A stretch of 32,982 nucleotides of DNA, taken from positions 1 to 32,982 of the forward strand of contig JANQFB010000433.1 of NCBI GenBank assembly GCA_028278085.1. The letters are read 5' to 3'. The stretch's first letter is position 1, and each line of letters opens with the position of its first letter. The stretch comes from Chitinophagales bacterium. Lineage in GTDB: Bacteria; Bacteroidota; Bacteroidia; Chitinophagales; JANQFB01. Positions 1 to 8,345 of this stretch are shown here, in pieces. Made by a program: the position numbers and the translations under genes. Below the pieces are notes generated by a model, which was not told the DNA's origin, ran no database searches, and saw only the letters and a program-made list of their open reading frames with translations.

Positions 1-1559
1 TCTACCGGTATACCCTGTACGACAAAGGATTGCCGGCCGAATTCCCGGATATCGAATCCCAGGGCATTGATCTCGGGCAAGAGGTCGTTCATCAGTGCCG
101 CATCGGCGGCATTCAATTCAAGATTCTGGGGAAAAAGCTGCTGCTGGCTTAGTGACTTGTTCTTTTCAAGATTGTCTTTATACTTTTCGTACAGGATCCG
201 TTCATGAGCCGCCTGCTGATCGATAATGATAAATCCGGACCGGATCTGGCTCAGGATGTAACGCTTATGCAGTTGAAATGGGATCTTTTCGGTATCATCG
301 TATAAGCGTTCACCTTCCAACTGTTCCTCCTCCTCGGTATCCGAGGGCATATTCATCGCACTGGGGATGGTGATCTTCCGGTTACCGCCCTCATCGATGT
401 CGTACAGATCCCGCCAGTTTTTAAGGTTGGCGCTATCCCTGGCGCTCCATTCGGGTTTAATTGGCGGGCTTACGGCAGGGGCTTGGGGATCCTTTCCGGG
501 AGTGGTTGTTTTGAAGGCTTCCAGCCGGTTAAAGCTTTGTTCCTGGTCGAAATCGAGCGTTGGGGTAACGCTGTAAGATGCCAGGGAATGCTTAACGGAG
601 GCATGAATAAAGGTATAGACCAGGCGCTCATCATCAAACTTAATTTCCTGCTTGGTAGGATGCACGTTGATGTCGACCCGGTCGGGATCGATATCGATGA
701 ACAAAACATACAAGGGAAACGACCGCTCGGGCAGCATTTCATCGAAAGCGCTGATAACGGCATGATTCAAGTAGGGATTACGGATATAGCGGTTGTTCAC
801 AAAAAAGAACTGCTCCCCCCTGGTCTTTTTGGCGGCTTCCGGTTTTCCCACGAATCCGTGGATCCTGAGACTATCGGAAGCTTCTTCCACCGGCACTAAT
901 CGCTGATTATAGTTTTTCCCGAACACCCCGACGATCCGTTGCCGGAGGTTACCCGGCCTCAGGTGGAAAACTTCGGAACTGTTGTGGTGCATGGTAAAGC
1001 TATGGTTGGGATGAGCCAGTACGATCCGGTGGAATTCATCGATGATATGCCGGGTTTCGACCGTATTGGATTTCAGGAAATTCCGCCTGGCCGGTACGTT
1101 GAAGAAGAGGTGCTTTACCGCTACCGAAGTGCCGGCCGTACATTGGCAAGGTTCCTGCTTTTTCACCTCGGAACCCTCTATCGATACAACCGTACCCAGG
1201 CTATCCTCGGTTTTTCTCGTTTTCAGCTCCACATGGGCAATGGCGGCAATAGACGCCAGGGCTTCACCCCTGAAACCCATGGTTCTGATCGCAAAGAGAT
1301 CTTCGATGGCTTTGATCTTCGAGGTCGCATGCCTTTCGAATGACATCCTGGCATCGACCTCAGACATCCCACAACCGTCGTCGACCACCTGGATCAGGGT
1401 TTTTCCGGCGTCTTTGATGATCAACTGAATTTGCTGGCCGCCGGCATCGATGGCATTTTCCATCAATTCTTTTACCGCAGAGGCGGGCCGTTGGATAACC
1501 TCTCCCGCAGCTATCTGGTTGGCAATGTGGTCGGGTAAGAGTTGGATAATTTCAGACAT
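1..1559 (-). CDS. mutL: DNA mismatch repair protein MutL (3' end outside window)
   Basis: MutL is the GHKL ATPase that links MutS mismatch recognition to strand incision. About 519 residues are visible from ATG at 1559; the frame is still open at base 1, so the C-terminus is missing. The N-terminal domain shows the family signatures in order: QIAAGEVI, ELMENAIDAGG (ATP/Mg site), DDGCGM, RHATSKI and GFRGEAL. The transducer domain follows (NVHPTKQEIKF), then an acidic linker rich in glutamate. The C-terminal domain carries DQQAAHERILYE near residues 441-452, which matches the endonuclease metal motif DQHA-x2-E-x4-E except for Gln in place of the first His. It therefore resembles the nicking type of MutL rather than the E. 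coli type, which lacks the motif. The gene lies 27 nt downstream of a small membrane-protein gene and is probably co-transcribed with it. Confidence 0.96.
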   Translation of the reverse strand, partial: MSEIIQLLPDHIANQIAAGEVIQRPASAVKELMENAIDAGGQQIQLIIKDAGKTLIQVVDDGCGMSEVDARMSFERHATSKIKAIEDLFAIRTMGFRGEALASIAAIAHVELKTRKTEDSLGTVVSIEGSEVKKQEPCQCTAGTSVAVKHLFFNVPARRNFLKSNTVETRHIIDEFHRIVLAHPNHSFTMHHNSSEVFHLRPGNLRQRIVGVFGKNYNQRLVPVEEASDSLRIHGFVGKPEAAKKTRGEQFFFVNNRYIRNPYLNHAVISAFDEMLPERSFPLYVLFIDIDPDRVDINVHPTKQEIKFDDERLVYTFIHASVKHSLASYSVTPTLDFDQEQSFNRLEAFKTTTPGKDPQAPAVSPPIKPEWSARDSANLKNWRDLYDIDEGGNRKITIPSAMNMPSDTEEEEQLEGERLYDDTEKIPFQLHKRYILSQIRSGFIIIDQQAAHERILYEKYKDNLEKNKSLSQQQLFPQNLELNAADAALMNDLLPEINALGFDIREFGRQSFVVQGIPV

Positions 1560-1586
1560 CAGCATTCCGCGGCTTTGCTGCCGGTT

Positions 1587-1880
1587 TTACAGGATCCACC
1601 AAACCAATATTCCAAGGAATACAATGATCATGATAACCCGCAGGTTCGATTGCCGCCTTTGTTTGGCCGATTCGGCAAACCGTTTGGCACGCTTGAATTT
1701 CATGGCCATTCGCGGTCTGACGTCCGCAGTAGTTTGGCCAGGTTTCATTTCTTTTTCGATCGCCCGGATCCGTTCTTCCAGGTCATCCTGTACCGGATCG
1801 TAATACCGGGGCCGGTATTCAAACTGTTTTTGTACCGGAGTCTTAAAAAATGAAGGTAAACGGGGCGTGAGCATAGACAT
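1587..1880 (-). CDS. small tail-anchored membrane protein upstream of mutL
   Basis: This is a 97-residue protein of unknown function. Residues 1-35 are basic and aromatic (KQFEYRPRYYDP). Residues about 35-70 are rich in Glu, Lys and Arg and probably helical. A basic stretch (KQRRQSNLR) is followed by one hydrophobic segment at residues 80-97 (VIMIIVFLGILVWWIL) that runs to the last residue. This predicts a tail-anchored inner-membrane protein with a cytosolic N-terminus. Start ATG 1880 is preceded by GTAAATTTGT, a match to the phylum's -7 promoter box. A similar small protein next to mutL is, from memory, common in Bacteroidota and is often mislabelled riboflavin synthase subunit beta; nothing in the sequence supports that enzyme. 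Its position implies expression with mutL, but a role in repair is not shown. Confidence 0.8.
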   Translation of the reverse strand: MSMLTPRLPSFFKTPVQKQFEYRPRYYDPVQDDLEERIRAIEKEMKPGQTTADVRPRMAMKFKRAKRFAESAKQRRQSNLRVIMIIVFLGILVWWIL

Positions 1881-1881
1881 A

Positions 1882-1889
1882 CAAATTTA
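1882..1889 (-). promoter_or_regulatory. candidate -7 box TAAATTTG, one base upstream of a start codon
   Basis: Read on the minus strand, this is an exact match to the Bacteroidota -7 consensus TAnnTTTG. It ends one base before ATG 1880. I see no clear -33 TTTG. If used, the transcript would have almost no leader. Confidence 0.4.
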
Positions 1890-2109
1890 CGGATTTATTA
1901 CGATTAAAGCGATCAGCCGTTTCTATTCAGGACACATTAGGGTAATACACAACATTGCTGTGGAAATATTTATAACCGGCAATCCTATATAATGCGTAAA
2001 TCCTTTTAATTTTATGTGCTTCAATGGCAGGGGCAGCCCCGCAACATTTGCCAAAAAAAATCGAACAAATAAAGAAATTTTAAAACGACTATTCACGTTT
2101 AAATAAGTA

Positions 2110-5106
2110 ATGCGGTCATTATTACTGGTTTTTTTATTGTTTTTTCCGGCGGTTACCATGCTTCCCTCGCAAAATGAGGAAAAGAAAAGCAGCCTTTCCG
2201 GCCCTCCATTCCTGGAGGCACAGTCAACATGGATCGACTCCGTATTTGCCTCCCTTTCATTAGAACAAAAGATCGGTCAGTTATTTATGGTCGCCGCCTA
2301 CTCCAACAAAGGCAGCGCTCACAAAAGATCGATCGAGGCGCTGATCAGGGATCACCATATCGGAGGATTGATCTTTTTCCAGGGCGGGCCGGTACGGCAG
2401 GCGCGGCTCACGAATTATTATCAAAGCAAAGCCAGGGTTCCCCTGTTGATCGCCCAGGATGCGGAATGGGGCCTCGGGATGCGGCTGGACAGTACGATGA
2501 GCTTCCCGCGACAGCTTACCCTCGGCGCGATCAGGGATAATGCCCTCATCTATGAAATGGGTAAGGAGATCGCCCGTCAATGCAGGCGTTTGGGGGTACA
2601 TGTGAACCTGGCGCCGGTAGTCGATATCAATAACAATCCTAATAATCCGGTGATCAACGACCGCTCCTTTGGAGAGAATAAGTTTAACGTTACCATCAAG
2701 GGATATTATTATATGAAAGGCATGCAGGACAACCGGGTGATGGCCTGTGCCAAACATTTCCCGGGGCATGGCGATACCGATAAAGATTCTCACAAAACAC
2801 TCCCGGTTATCCCCCATAGCCGTCAGCGGCTCGACTCCCTGGAATTATATCCTTTCCGGAAAATGATCGATGGCGGGATCGGCGGGGTTATGTCGGCGCA
2901 CCTGTTTATCCCGGCCCTTGACAGCACGCCCAACCAGGCCTCTTCGGTTTCCAAGGCAGCAGTGTATGACCTGCTCCGCAGCGAGCTCGGATTTTCCGGC
3001 CTGATCTTTACCGATGCTTTGAACATGAAAGGGGTGAGCCAGTACTATGTGCCCGGGGATCTCGACCTAAAGGCCTTAATGGCCGGTAATGACGTATTAC
3101 TGTTTCCGGAACAGGTACCAAAAGCCATTAAAGCGATCAAAGGCGCTATCATGCGCAAAGAAATTCCCCTGGAGGTACTCGATTGGAAGGTGAAAAAGAT
3201 CCTGAAAGCCAAATATTGGGCGGGTTTGGATCATTTTAAGCCTATCGAAACGGAGAACCTTTATGCGGATCTCAATACCCCGCAAGGAGAAATGCTCAAT
3301 GCCCGGTTAACACAAGCGGCGCTGACCCTGGTGGCCAACAAAAACGACCTGATCCCTATCCGTTTCATCGACACCATCTCCATGGCTTCTGTAAGCATCG
3401 GGGCCAATCAAAAAACCGAATTCCAGCAAACCCTCGACCTGTATGCCCCGGTGAAGCACTTCCATATCTCCAAAGATGCCAAACAAGGAGATTTCAACCG
3501 GCTTTTGGAAGAATTGGATCAGTATGAAGCTGTGTTCATCAGTTTGCACCGGATGAGCCGCTATGCTTCGAGAAATTACGGGATAACCACCCGGACGAAG
3601 GAGTTCATCCAACATTTGAGGCATAAAACGGATGTTGTACTGACCCTCTTCGGAAGTCCTTACAGTCTGAAATATTTTGACCGGCTCGACTGGATACAAG
3701 TGGCTTACCAGGATAATGCCATCACCCAGCAGCGGGCGGCGCAGTTGATATTCGGTGGGATCTCCGCTTTCGGGAAGCTGCCGGTAACCGCATCCGAACG
3801 GTTCAAATTCGGCTTGGGTATTCAGACGCCGGCGCCCTGCAGGCTGGGCTATGGACTGCCGGAGGAAAAAGGGATCAGTTCGGCAGATCTCCGGGAGATC
3901 GACTCTATTGCCCGTGAAGCGATCAACGACGGCGCCACCCCCGGTTGTCAGATCCTGGTGGCTAAGAACAATACGATCATCTATCAGAAATCATTCGGCC
4001 ATCATACTTACAACAAGGTTACCCCGGTCAGCAATACCGACATTTATGATCTGGCTTCCATTACCAAGATCGCAGGTACCATGCTAAGCCTGATGCATTT
4101 GTATGATCTCAACCAATTCAGGATCGATAAGCGCCTGTCGAATTATATCCCGGACCTTGACCAGTCGAATAAAGGGAATCTGCTTGTCAAGGATATTCTT
4201 ATGCACCAATCCCAACTCAGGGACTGGATCCCCTTTTATATGTATACCTTAAACAAAGACGGGTATTGCGATAGCAATTACTGCTATAAACCTGATCCTC
4301 TTTTTTCGACCAGGGTTGCCGAGAATTTATATATCCGTAACGGTTACAACGATACCATCTGGAAAAAGATCGTGGATTCGAGGTTGCGGAAGAAAAAGGA
4401 ATATAAATACAGCGATCTCGGCTTTTATATCTTCCAGGCCATCGCGGAGAATATCAACCAGGAACCCCTGGATGAATATGTGCAGGAGCATTTTTACGGA
4501 CCGCTGGGCCTAACCACCCTGGGTTACCTGCCCCGGAAAAAGTTTCCTTTATCAAGGATCGTCCCGACGGAAGATGACCAGGTTTTCCGCAGGCAATTGA
4601 TCCACGGCGATGTGCATGATCCGGGAGCGGCCATGAAGGGCGGCGTTGCCGGGCATGCAGGATTGTTTTCCAACACCAATGACCTGGCTATTGTGATGCA
4701 AATGCTGTTGAATAAGGGGGAATATGGCGGAGAACGATTTATCAACGCTTCGACGATCGAAAAATTTACCAGCTACCAGACCAAAGATAACCGCAGGGGA
4801 TTGGGATTCGATAAACCCGAGCCCGATCCCAACAAGGGCAATCCTGCATCAGACCTGGCCTCTCCCAAAACATTCGGTCATACGGGATTTACCGGCACCT
4901 GCGCCTGGGCCGATCCTGAACATGAGCTGGTCTATATTTTCCTTTCCAACAGGGTCCATCCGGATATGAGTAATTACAAGCTGGTGAAACAAAATATCAG
5001 GACCAGGATACAGGATGTGATCTATAAGGCCATTCAAAACGGAACAACGGCTGCCAATGACACCGATACCACGAAGCCTGTCCATAACCTGGTTAACAAA
5101 CAATGA
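2110..5106 (+). CDS. GH3 N-acetylglucosaminidase-like / serine hydrolase (beta-lactamase-like) fusion
   Basis: This 998-residue exported protein has a signal peptide at residues 1-20 (LLLVFLLFFPAV). Residues about 40-370 are a GH3 domain of the NagZ type: KHFPGHGDTDKDSH (residues 215-228, holding the His228 acid/base candidate) and IFTDALNM with nucleophile candidate Asp302. Residues about 390-590 form a linking alpha/beta domain like the second domain of long GH3 enzymes. Residues about 605-980 are a class-C beta-lactamase/esterase-type serine hydrolase with SITK (Ser650, Lys653), YSD (Tyr767) and HTG (924-926). All three motif sets look intact. Family knowledge suggests a periplasmic enzyme that trims GlcNAc from cell-wall fragments and also cleaves an ester, amide or D-amino-acid bond; the substrate is inferred. 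Such ~1000-residue fusions are typical of Bacteroidota. The gene stands alone: 229 nt upstream and 153 nt downstream are non-coding. Confidence 0.92.
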   Translation: MRSLLLVFLLFFPAVTMLPSQNEEKKSSLSGPPFLEAQSTWIDSVFASLSLEQKIGQLFMVAAYSNKGSAHKRSIEALIRDHHIGGLIFFQGGPVRQARLTNYYQSKARVPLLIAQDAEWGLGMRLDSTMSFPRQLTLGAIRDNALIYEMGKEIARQCRRLGVHVNLAPVVDINNNPNNPVINDRSFGENKFNVTIKGYYYMKGMQDNRVMACAKHFPGHGDTDKDSHKTLPVIPHSRQRLDSLELYPFRKMIDGGIGGVMSAHLFIPALDSTPNQASSVSKAAVYDLLRSELGFSGLIFTDALNMKGVSQYYVPGDLDLKALMAGNDVLLFPEQVPKAIKAIKGAIMRKEIPLEVLDWKVKKILKAKYWAGLDHFKPIETENLYADLNTPQGEMLNARLTQAALTLVANKNDLIPIRFIDTISMASVSIGANQKTEFQQTLDLYAPVKHFHISKDAKQGDFNRLLEELDQYEAVFISLHRMSRYASRNYGITTRTKEFIQHLRHKTDVVLTLFGSPYSLKYFDRLDWIQVAYQDNAITQQRAAQLIFGGISAFGKLPVTASERFKFGLGIQTPAPCRLGYGLPEEKGISSADLREIDSIAREAINDGATPGCQILVAKNNTIIYQKSFGHHTYNKVTPVSNTDIYDLASITKIAGTMLSLMHLYDLNQFRIDKRLSNYIPDLDQSNKGNLLVKDILMHQSQLRDWIPFYMYTLNKDGYCDSNYCYKPDPLFSTRVAENLYIRNGYNDTIWKKIVDSRLRKKKEYKYSDLGFYIFQAIAENINQEPLDEYVQEHFYGPLGLTTLGYLPRKKFPLSRIVPTEDDQVFRRQLIHGDVHDPGAAMKGGVAGHAGLFSNTNDLAIVMQMLLNKGEYGGERFINASTIEKFTSYQTKDNRRGLGFDKPEPDPNKGNPASDLASPKTFGHTGFTGTCAWADPEHELVYIFLSNRVHPDMSNYKLVKQNIRTRIQDVIYKAIQNGTTAANDTDTTKPVHNLVNKQ

Positions 5107-5259
5107 TCGGGAGAAAATAAAGTCCTTTAGGGATTGAAAACACCCCGATGTACAGTGTTGTGATCCAAAAATCAGAGATTAAGTCCGGGCAATAAAAAGC
5201 CGGAATTATTTGCACAAATGCCAAAATATATTTATTTTTCGCCCCGCAAACTGTATGAT

Positions 5260-5883
5260 ATGAAATTTGTAATGAAATCCTTATGCCTTTTAGCCGTTTT
5301 GGTTATAGTAGCCGGTACACAGGCTCATGCGCAACGTAAAGGCAAGAAGATGACCACCCCTTATTTCCAGAAAGAGAAGTCACTGATGATCAATACCGGG
5401 GTATACCTGTTTACCCCCCAGCGTACGACTACCGTACCGCTGTACCTGAACCCGGAAATGCTGATCAAGAAAAATATCGCGGTCGGATTGAAGATCGGAC
5501 ATTTTCAATACAAGCATTTCCTGCAGGATTCCACCCCTATCGATTATTTTACCGAATGGAATGAAGAAATACAAGAAGTGGCTTATACGCATTGGTTGGT
5601 TGCGGCCGAGGCCAAATACTTCCTTAATGACATCTTCAATAAAGGCCTGAAAGTCAAGATCCCGCAACAATACGGCTTTTATGTCGGCGGTTTTGTCGGC
5701 TATAACCTGGTGATGTCGAATAATGATGCCTTTACTACCGATCTGGAGCAAGAGACCCTACGCCTGGGCGCCGCGGTCGGATTGAAGTATCAGTATTCGA
5801 AGTGCCTGGGATTCTTCGGAGAATTTACGGTGAACAATTATGCCAGCGCTTCACTGGGCTTCACCATTTTCTTAGGTAAATGA
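5260..5883 (+). CDS. small exported outer-membrane-type protein, function unknown
   Basis: I chose ATG 5260 over an in-frame upstream ATG at 5218 because it gives a proper signal peptide: MKFVMKSLCLLAVLVIVAG then AHAQ, with cleavage likely after Gln25. The mature part is about 180 residues. It has alternating hydrophobic and polar stretches with Gly and aromatic residues (YGFYVGGFVGYNL, LRLGAAVGLKYQYS, SASLGFTIFLGK) and ends in a beta-like strand, as in small outer-membrane beta-barrels. I cannot place it in a named family. Its last 12 bases overlap the 3' end of the convergent pseudouridine synthase gene, so no terminator separates them. ATG 5272 is a possible alternative start. Confidence 0.75.
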   Translation: MKFVMKSLCLLAVLVIVAGTQAHAQRKGKKMTTPYFQKEKSLMINTGVYLFTPQRTTTVPLYLNPEMLIKKNIAVGLKIGHFQYKHFLQDSTPIDYFTEWNEEIQEVAYTHWLVAAEAKYFLNDIFNKGLKVKIPQQYGFYVGGFVGYNLVMSNNDAFTTDLEQETLRLGAAVGLKYQYSKCLGFFGEFTVNNYASASLGFTIFLGK

Positions 5884-6627
5884 CTTTAACCAGATAACCT
5901 CTTTTTTCGTCAGGAACCGCCATTTTCCGCGGGGTAGGTCTTTTTTCGTCAATCCTGCGTATATCACCCGATCCAAGCGTTTTATCCGGTAGCCCAGGGA
6001 TTCGAATATCCTCCGGATCACACGATTCCATCCGATATGGATCTCTATGCCGATGTTGCTCTTTTCCGAGGGGTCAGGATAGGCGAGGTCATCGACTTTT
6101 ACAGTCCCTTCTTCCAGCGATATCCCCTTTTGGATCTTTTCAAAATCTTTTTTGGTCAATGGTTTATCCAGGTGAACATGGTAGATCTTTTTAACCTTTT
6201 TACTCGGATGCGCCAGATCCTGTGACAGCTCCCCGTCGTTGGTCAGCAATAACAAACCGGTGGTATTCCTGTCCAGCCTTCCGACCGGATAGATCCTTTC
6301 GGAGCCGGCCTTTTTCACAAGGTCTATCACTGTTTTACGGCCCTGGGGATCGCTGGTAGTGGTTATGGTATCTTTCGGCTTGTTCAACAGGATATACACC
6401 TTTTTGCCGCTTACCACCTCTTTTCCCTGGTAGTATACGGGTTCTCCCGGCATCACCCGGTAGCCCATTTCCCGAACCACTTTCCCGGAAACCGTAACCA
6501 GGCCTTTGGCAATCAGCTCATCGGCCTTTCTCCGGGAACAGATGCCGGCATTGGCAATATACTTGTTGAGCCGGACGCCTGGCGTACCCTCGTCGGGAGT
6601 GGAAGCGCGATGCTTGGGGGGCTTCAT
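5872..6627 (-). CDS. pseudouridine synthase, RsuA/RluB family
   Basis: This 251-residue enzyme is predicted to convert a uridine in rRNA to pseudouridine. Residues 18-65 are an S4 RNA-binding domain (VRLNKYIANAGICSRRKADE). The catalytic domain follows, with the signature YPVGRLDRNTTGLLLLTNDG (residues 113-132) containing the catalytic Asp119. The RsuA/RluB/RluE/RluF branch is clear from the N-terminal S4 domain and the GRLDxxTxGLL motif. Which rRNA position it modifies (23S like RluB, or 16S like RsuA) cannot be decided from the sequence. The start ATG 6627 overlaps the scpB stop in an ATGA, implying translational coupling. scpB next to an rluB-type gene is a widespread bacterial arrangement. 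Confidence 0.93.
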   Translation of the reverse strand: MKPPKHRASTPDEGTPGVRLNKYIANAGICSRRKADELIAKGLVTVSGKVVREMGYRVMPGEPVYYQGKEVVSGKKVYILLNKPKDTITTTSDPQGRKTVIDLVKKAGSERIYPVGRLDRNTTGLLLLTNDGELSQDLAHPSKKVKKIYHVHLDKPLTKKDFEKIQKGISLEEGTVKVDDLAYPDPSEKSNIGIEIHIGWNRVIRRIFESLGYRIKRLDRVIYAGLTKKDLPRGKWRFLTKKEVIWLKSFT

Positions 6628-7196
6628 GATTCGGGCTCTTCCTGTGGGATACCGATCTGGTTGTCCTGGGGATATAGTTCTTTGAGTTTGGGGAGTTCAT
6701 CCAGGGAATTGATGCCGAAATAGTCCATGAATAGCTGGCTGGTTCCGTAAAGGAGGGGTTTCCCCGGTGATTCGTTGCGGCCGGTGATAACGATCAGTTC
6801 CTTATCCAGTAGTTTTTGGATGGAATAATCGCAGTTCACACCCCTGATCTGTTCCACCTCCGATTTGGTCACCGGCTGTTTGTATGCAATGATCGCCAGG
6901 GTTTCAATGGCTGCATTGCTGAGTTTTTTCTTATTCTTATGTTGGTAGAATCCGGCTACAGTAGGATTATAGGTTTCTTTGGTCAGGAATTGCCATCCAC
7001 CCCCTTTTTCCAATAGCTCGATAGCAAATTGACCGGGCTGATAGCGCTGCCGGATCTCCTCCATATAGCCGCTAATTTCATCGGCAGAGATGTCAAAACC
7101 ATAAACCTGGTGCAGGGCTTCCCCGATCTCCTCTTCCGATACCGGCTGATCGGCTGTAAAAACCAGGGCTTCTATATGCTGACTGATATTTTCCAT
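6624..7196 (-). CDS. scpB: segregation and condensation protein ScpB
   Basis: ScpB is the small winged-helix dimer (kite subunit) that, with ScpA, bridges SMC heads in the condensin complex and helps chromosome segregation. The 190 residues show an N-terminal winged helix (residues 1-80, starting ISQHIEALVFTADQPVSEEE) and a second one carrying the family hallmark AAIETLAIIAYKQPVTKSEV near residues 96-115, followed by IRGVNCDYSIQKLLDKELI. An acidic tail (QEEPES) ends the protein. scpA is not adjacent here. The gene lies 39 nt after pheS and overlaps the following pseudouridine synthase gene by 4 nt. Confidence 0.95.
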   Translation of the reverse strand: MENISQHIEALVFTADQPVSEEEIGEALHQVYGFDISADEISGYMEEIRQRYQPGQFAIELLEKGGGWQFLTKETYNPTVAGFYQHKNKKKLSNAAIETLAIIAYKQPVTKSEVEQIRGVNCDYSIQKLLDKELIVITGRNESPGKPLLYGTSQLFMDYFGINSLDELPKLKELYPQDNQIGIPQEEPES

Positions 7197-7235
7197 GATC
7201 GCAGCTTTGTGAGCTCGTTAAAGCCTTTCCGGCGC

Positions 7236-8282
7236 CTATAAAGCATGCCGGAATTGGTCCAGGAATTGAATGTCGTTCTCAAAAAATAAACGGATATCGT
7301 TGATCCGGTATTTAAGCATGGCAATCCGTTCGATACCCATACCGAAGGCAAATCCCATATATTTCTCCGGGTCGATCTTACAGTTTTCAAGTACTGCCGG
7401 ATCGACCATACCACAGCCCAGGATCTCCACCCAACCGGTATTTTTACAGACAGGGCAACCATCGCCCTTACAGATCAGGCAGGAAATATCCATTTCCGCG
7501 GAAGGTTCCGTAAAGGGGAAATAGGATGGACGGAACTGGATCTGCGTTTCGGTTCCGAACATTTCCTGGACGAAATAATACAGGGTTTGTTTGAGGTCGG
7601 CAAAAGAAACCGATTCATCTACATACAGCCCCTCTACCTGGTGGAACTGGCAATGGGCGCGGGCGGAAATCGTTTCATTCCGGTAAACCCTGCCCGGGGA
7701 TATCGTCCGGATCGGCGGCTGCTGACGTTGCATGACCTCGACCTGGACCGATGACGTATGTGTACGCAAAACAAAATCCGGATCCTTGCGCACAAAATAG
7801 GTATCCTGCATATCTCTTGCCGGATGGTTTTCCGGCATATTGAGGGCGCTGAAATTGTGCCAATCGTCGACCACTTCGGGACCCTCGGAAATGATAAATC
7901 CGATCCGGCCGAATATATCGATGATCTGAGAACGGATAATCGCGATCGGGTGCCTGGAGCCTAAAGGAATGGGATCGGCCGGAAGCGTGAGATCGATACC
8001 TTCGGCCTGTGATCCGGTATTTTCTTCCGATAAGTTCGACTTTAGCGCTTCATACTTCTCCTCTGCGGCCTTTTTGACCCGGTTGACCAATTGCCCAAAG
8101 TCTTTTTTTTGTTCCGGGGGAATATGTTTTATCTCCGCAAACAGCTCCTTGATCAAGCCTTTGCTGCCGATATACTTGATCCGGAATTGTTCGACTTCCT
8201 CCTGTTTTTGGGCGGCAAAGGATTCAATTTTATCCAGGATAGACCTGGCCTGGTCAAAAACCTTATGTTTGGTTGCAGACAT
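7236..8282 (-). CDS. pheS: phenylalanine--tRNA ligase alpha subunit
   Basis: PheS is the catalytic alpha subunit of the alpha2-beta2 phenylalanyl-tRNA synthetase. I chose ATG 8282 (MSATKHK), giving 348 residues, over a TTG nine bases upstream that would add only three residues. The N-terminal ~90 residues form the coiled-coil tRNA-binding arm (KIESFAAQKQEEVEQFRIKY, then SKGLIKELFAEIK). The class II core shows GSRHPI, motif 2 with FRPSYFPFTEPSAEMDI, and motif 3 with GFAFGMGIERIAML. A Cys pair of pairs (CLICKGDGCPVC) sits before GWVEILGCGMVDP, a possible small zinc site found in many bacterial PheS proteins. pheT is not adjacent. A TACTTTTG box lies 6 nt upstream of the start. Confidence 0.96.
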   Translation of the reverse strand: MSATKHKVFDQARSILDKIESFAAQKQEEVEQFRIKYIGSKGLIKELFAEIKHIPPEQKKDFGQLVNRVKKAAEEKYEALKSNLSEENTGSQAEGIDLTLPADPIPLGSRHPIAIIRSQIIDIFGRIGFIISEGPEVVDDWHNFSALNMPENHPARDMQDTYFVRKDPDFVLRTHTSSVQVEVMQRQQPPIRTISPGRVYRNETISARAHCQFHQVEGLYVDESVSFADLKQTLYYFVQEMFGTETQIQFRPSYFPFTEPSAEMDISCLICKGDGCPVCKNTGWVEILGCGMVDPAVLENCKIDPEKYMGFAFGMGIERIAMLKYRINDIRLFFENDIQFLDQFRHAL

Positions 8283-8288
8283 CGTCCA

Positions 8289-8296
8289 CAAAAGTA
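8289..8296 (-). promoter_or_regulatory. candidate -7 box TACTTTTG upstream of pheS
   Basis: On the minus strand this matches TAnnTTTG and ends 6 nt before the pheS ATG at 8282. No clear -33 element is visible. It could allow pheS to be expressed separately from guaB, whose stop lies 63 nt upstream of the pheS start. Confidence 0.35.
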
Positions 8297-8345
8297 CGGA
8301 ATATCGCTATTTATCTAAAGAAGGGGGATTGAAAAAATTAGCCGT

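Noticed and set aside
2030-2040. GGGGCAGCCCC palindrome upstream of the GH3 gene
   Set aside because: A one-base centre cannot form a normal hairpin loop, and no T run follows, so it is not a terminator; no operator family matches.
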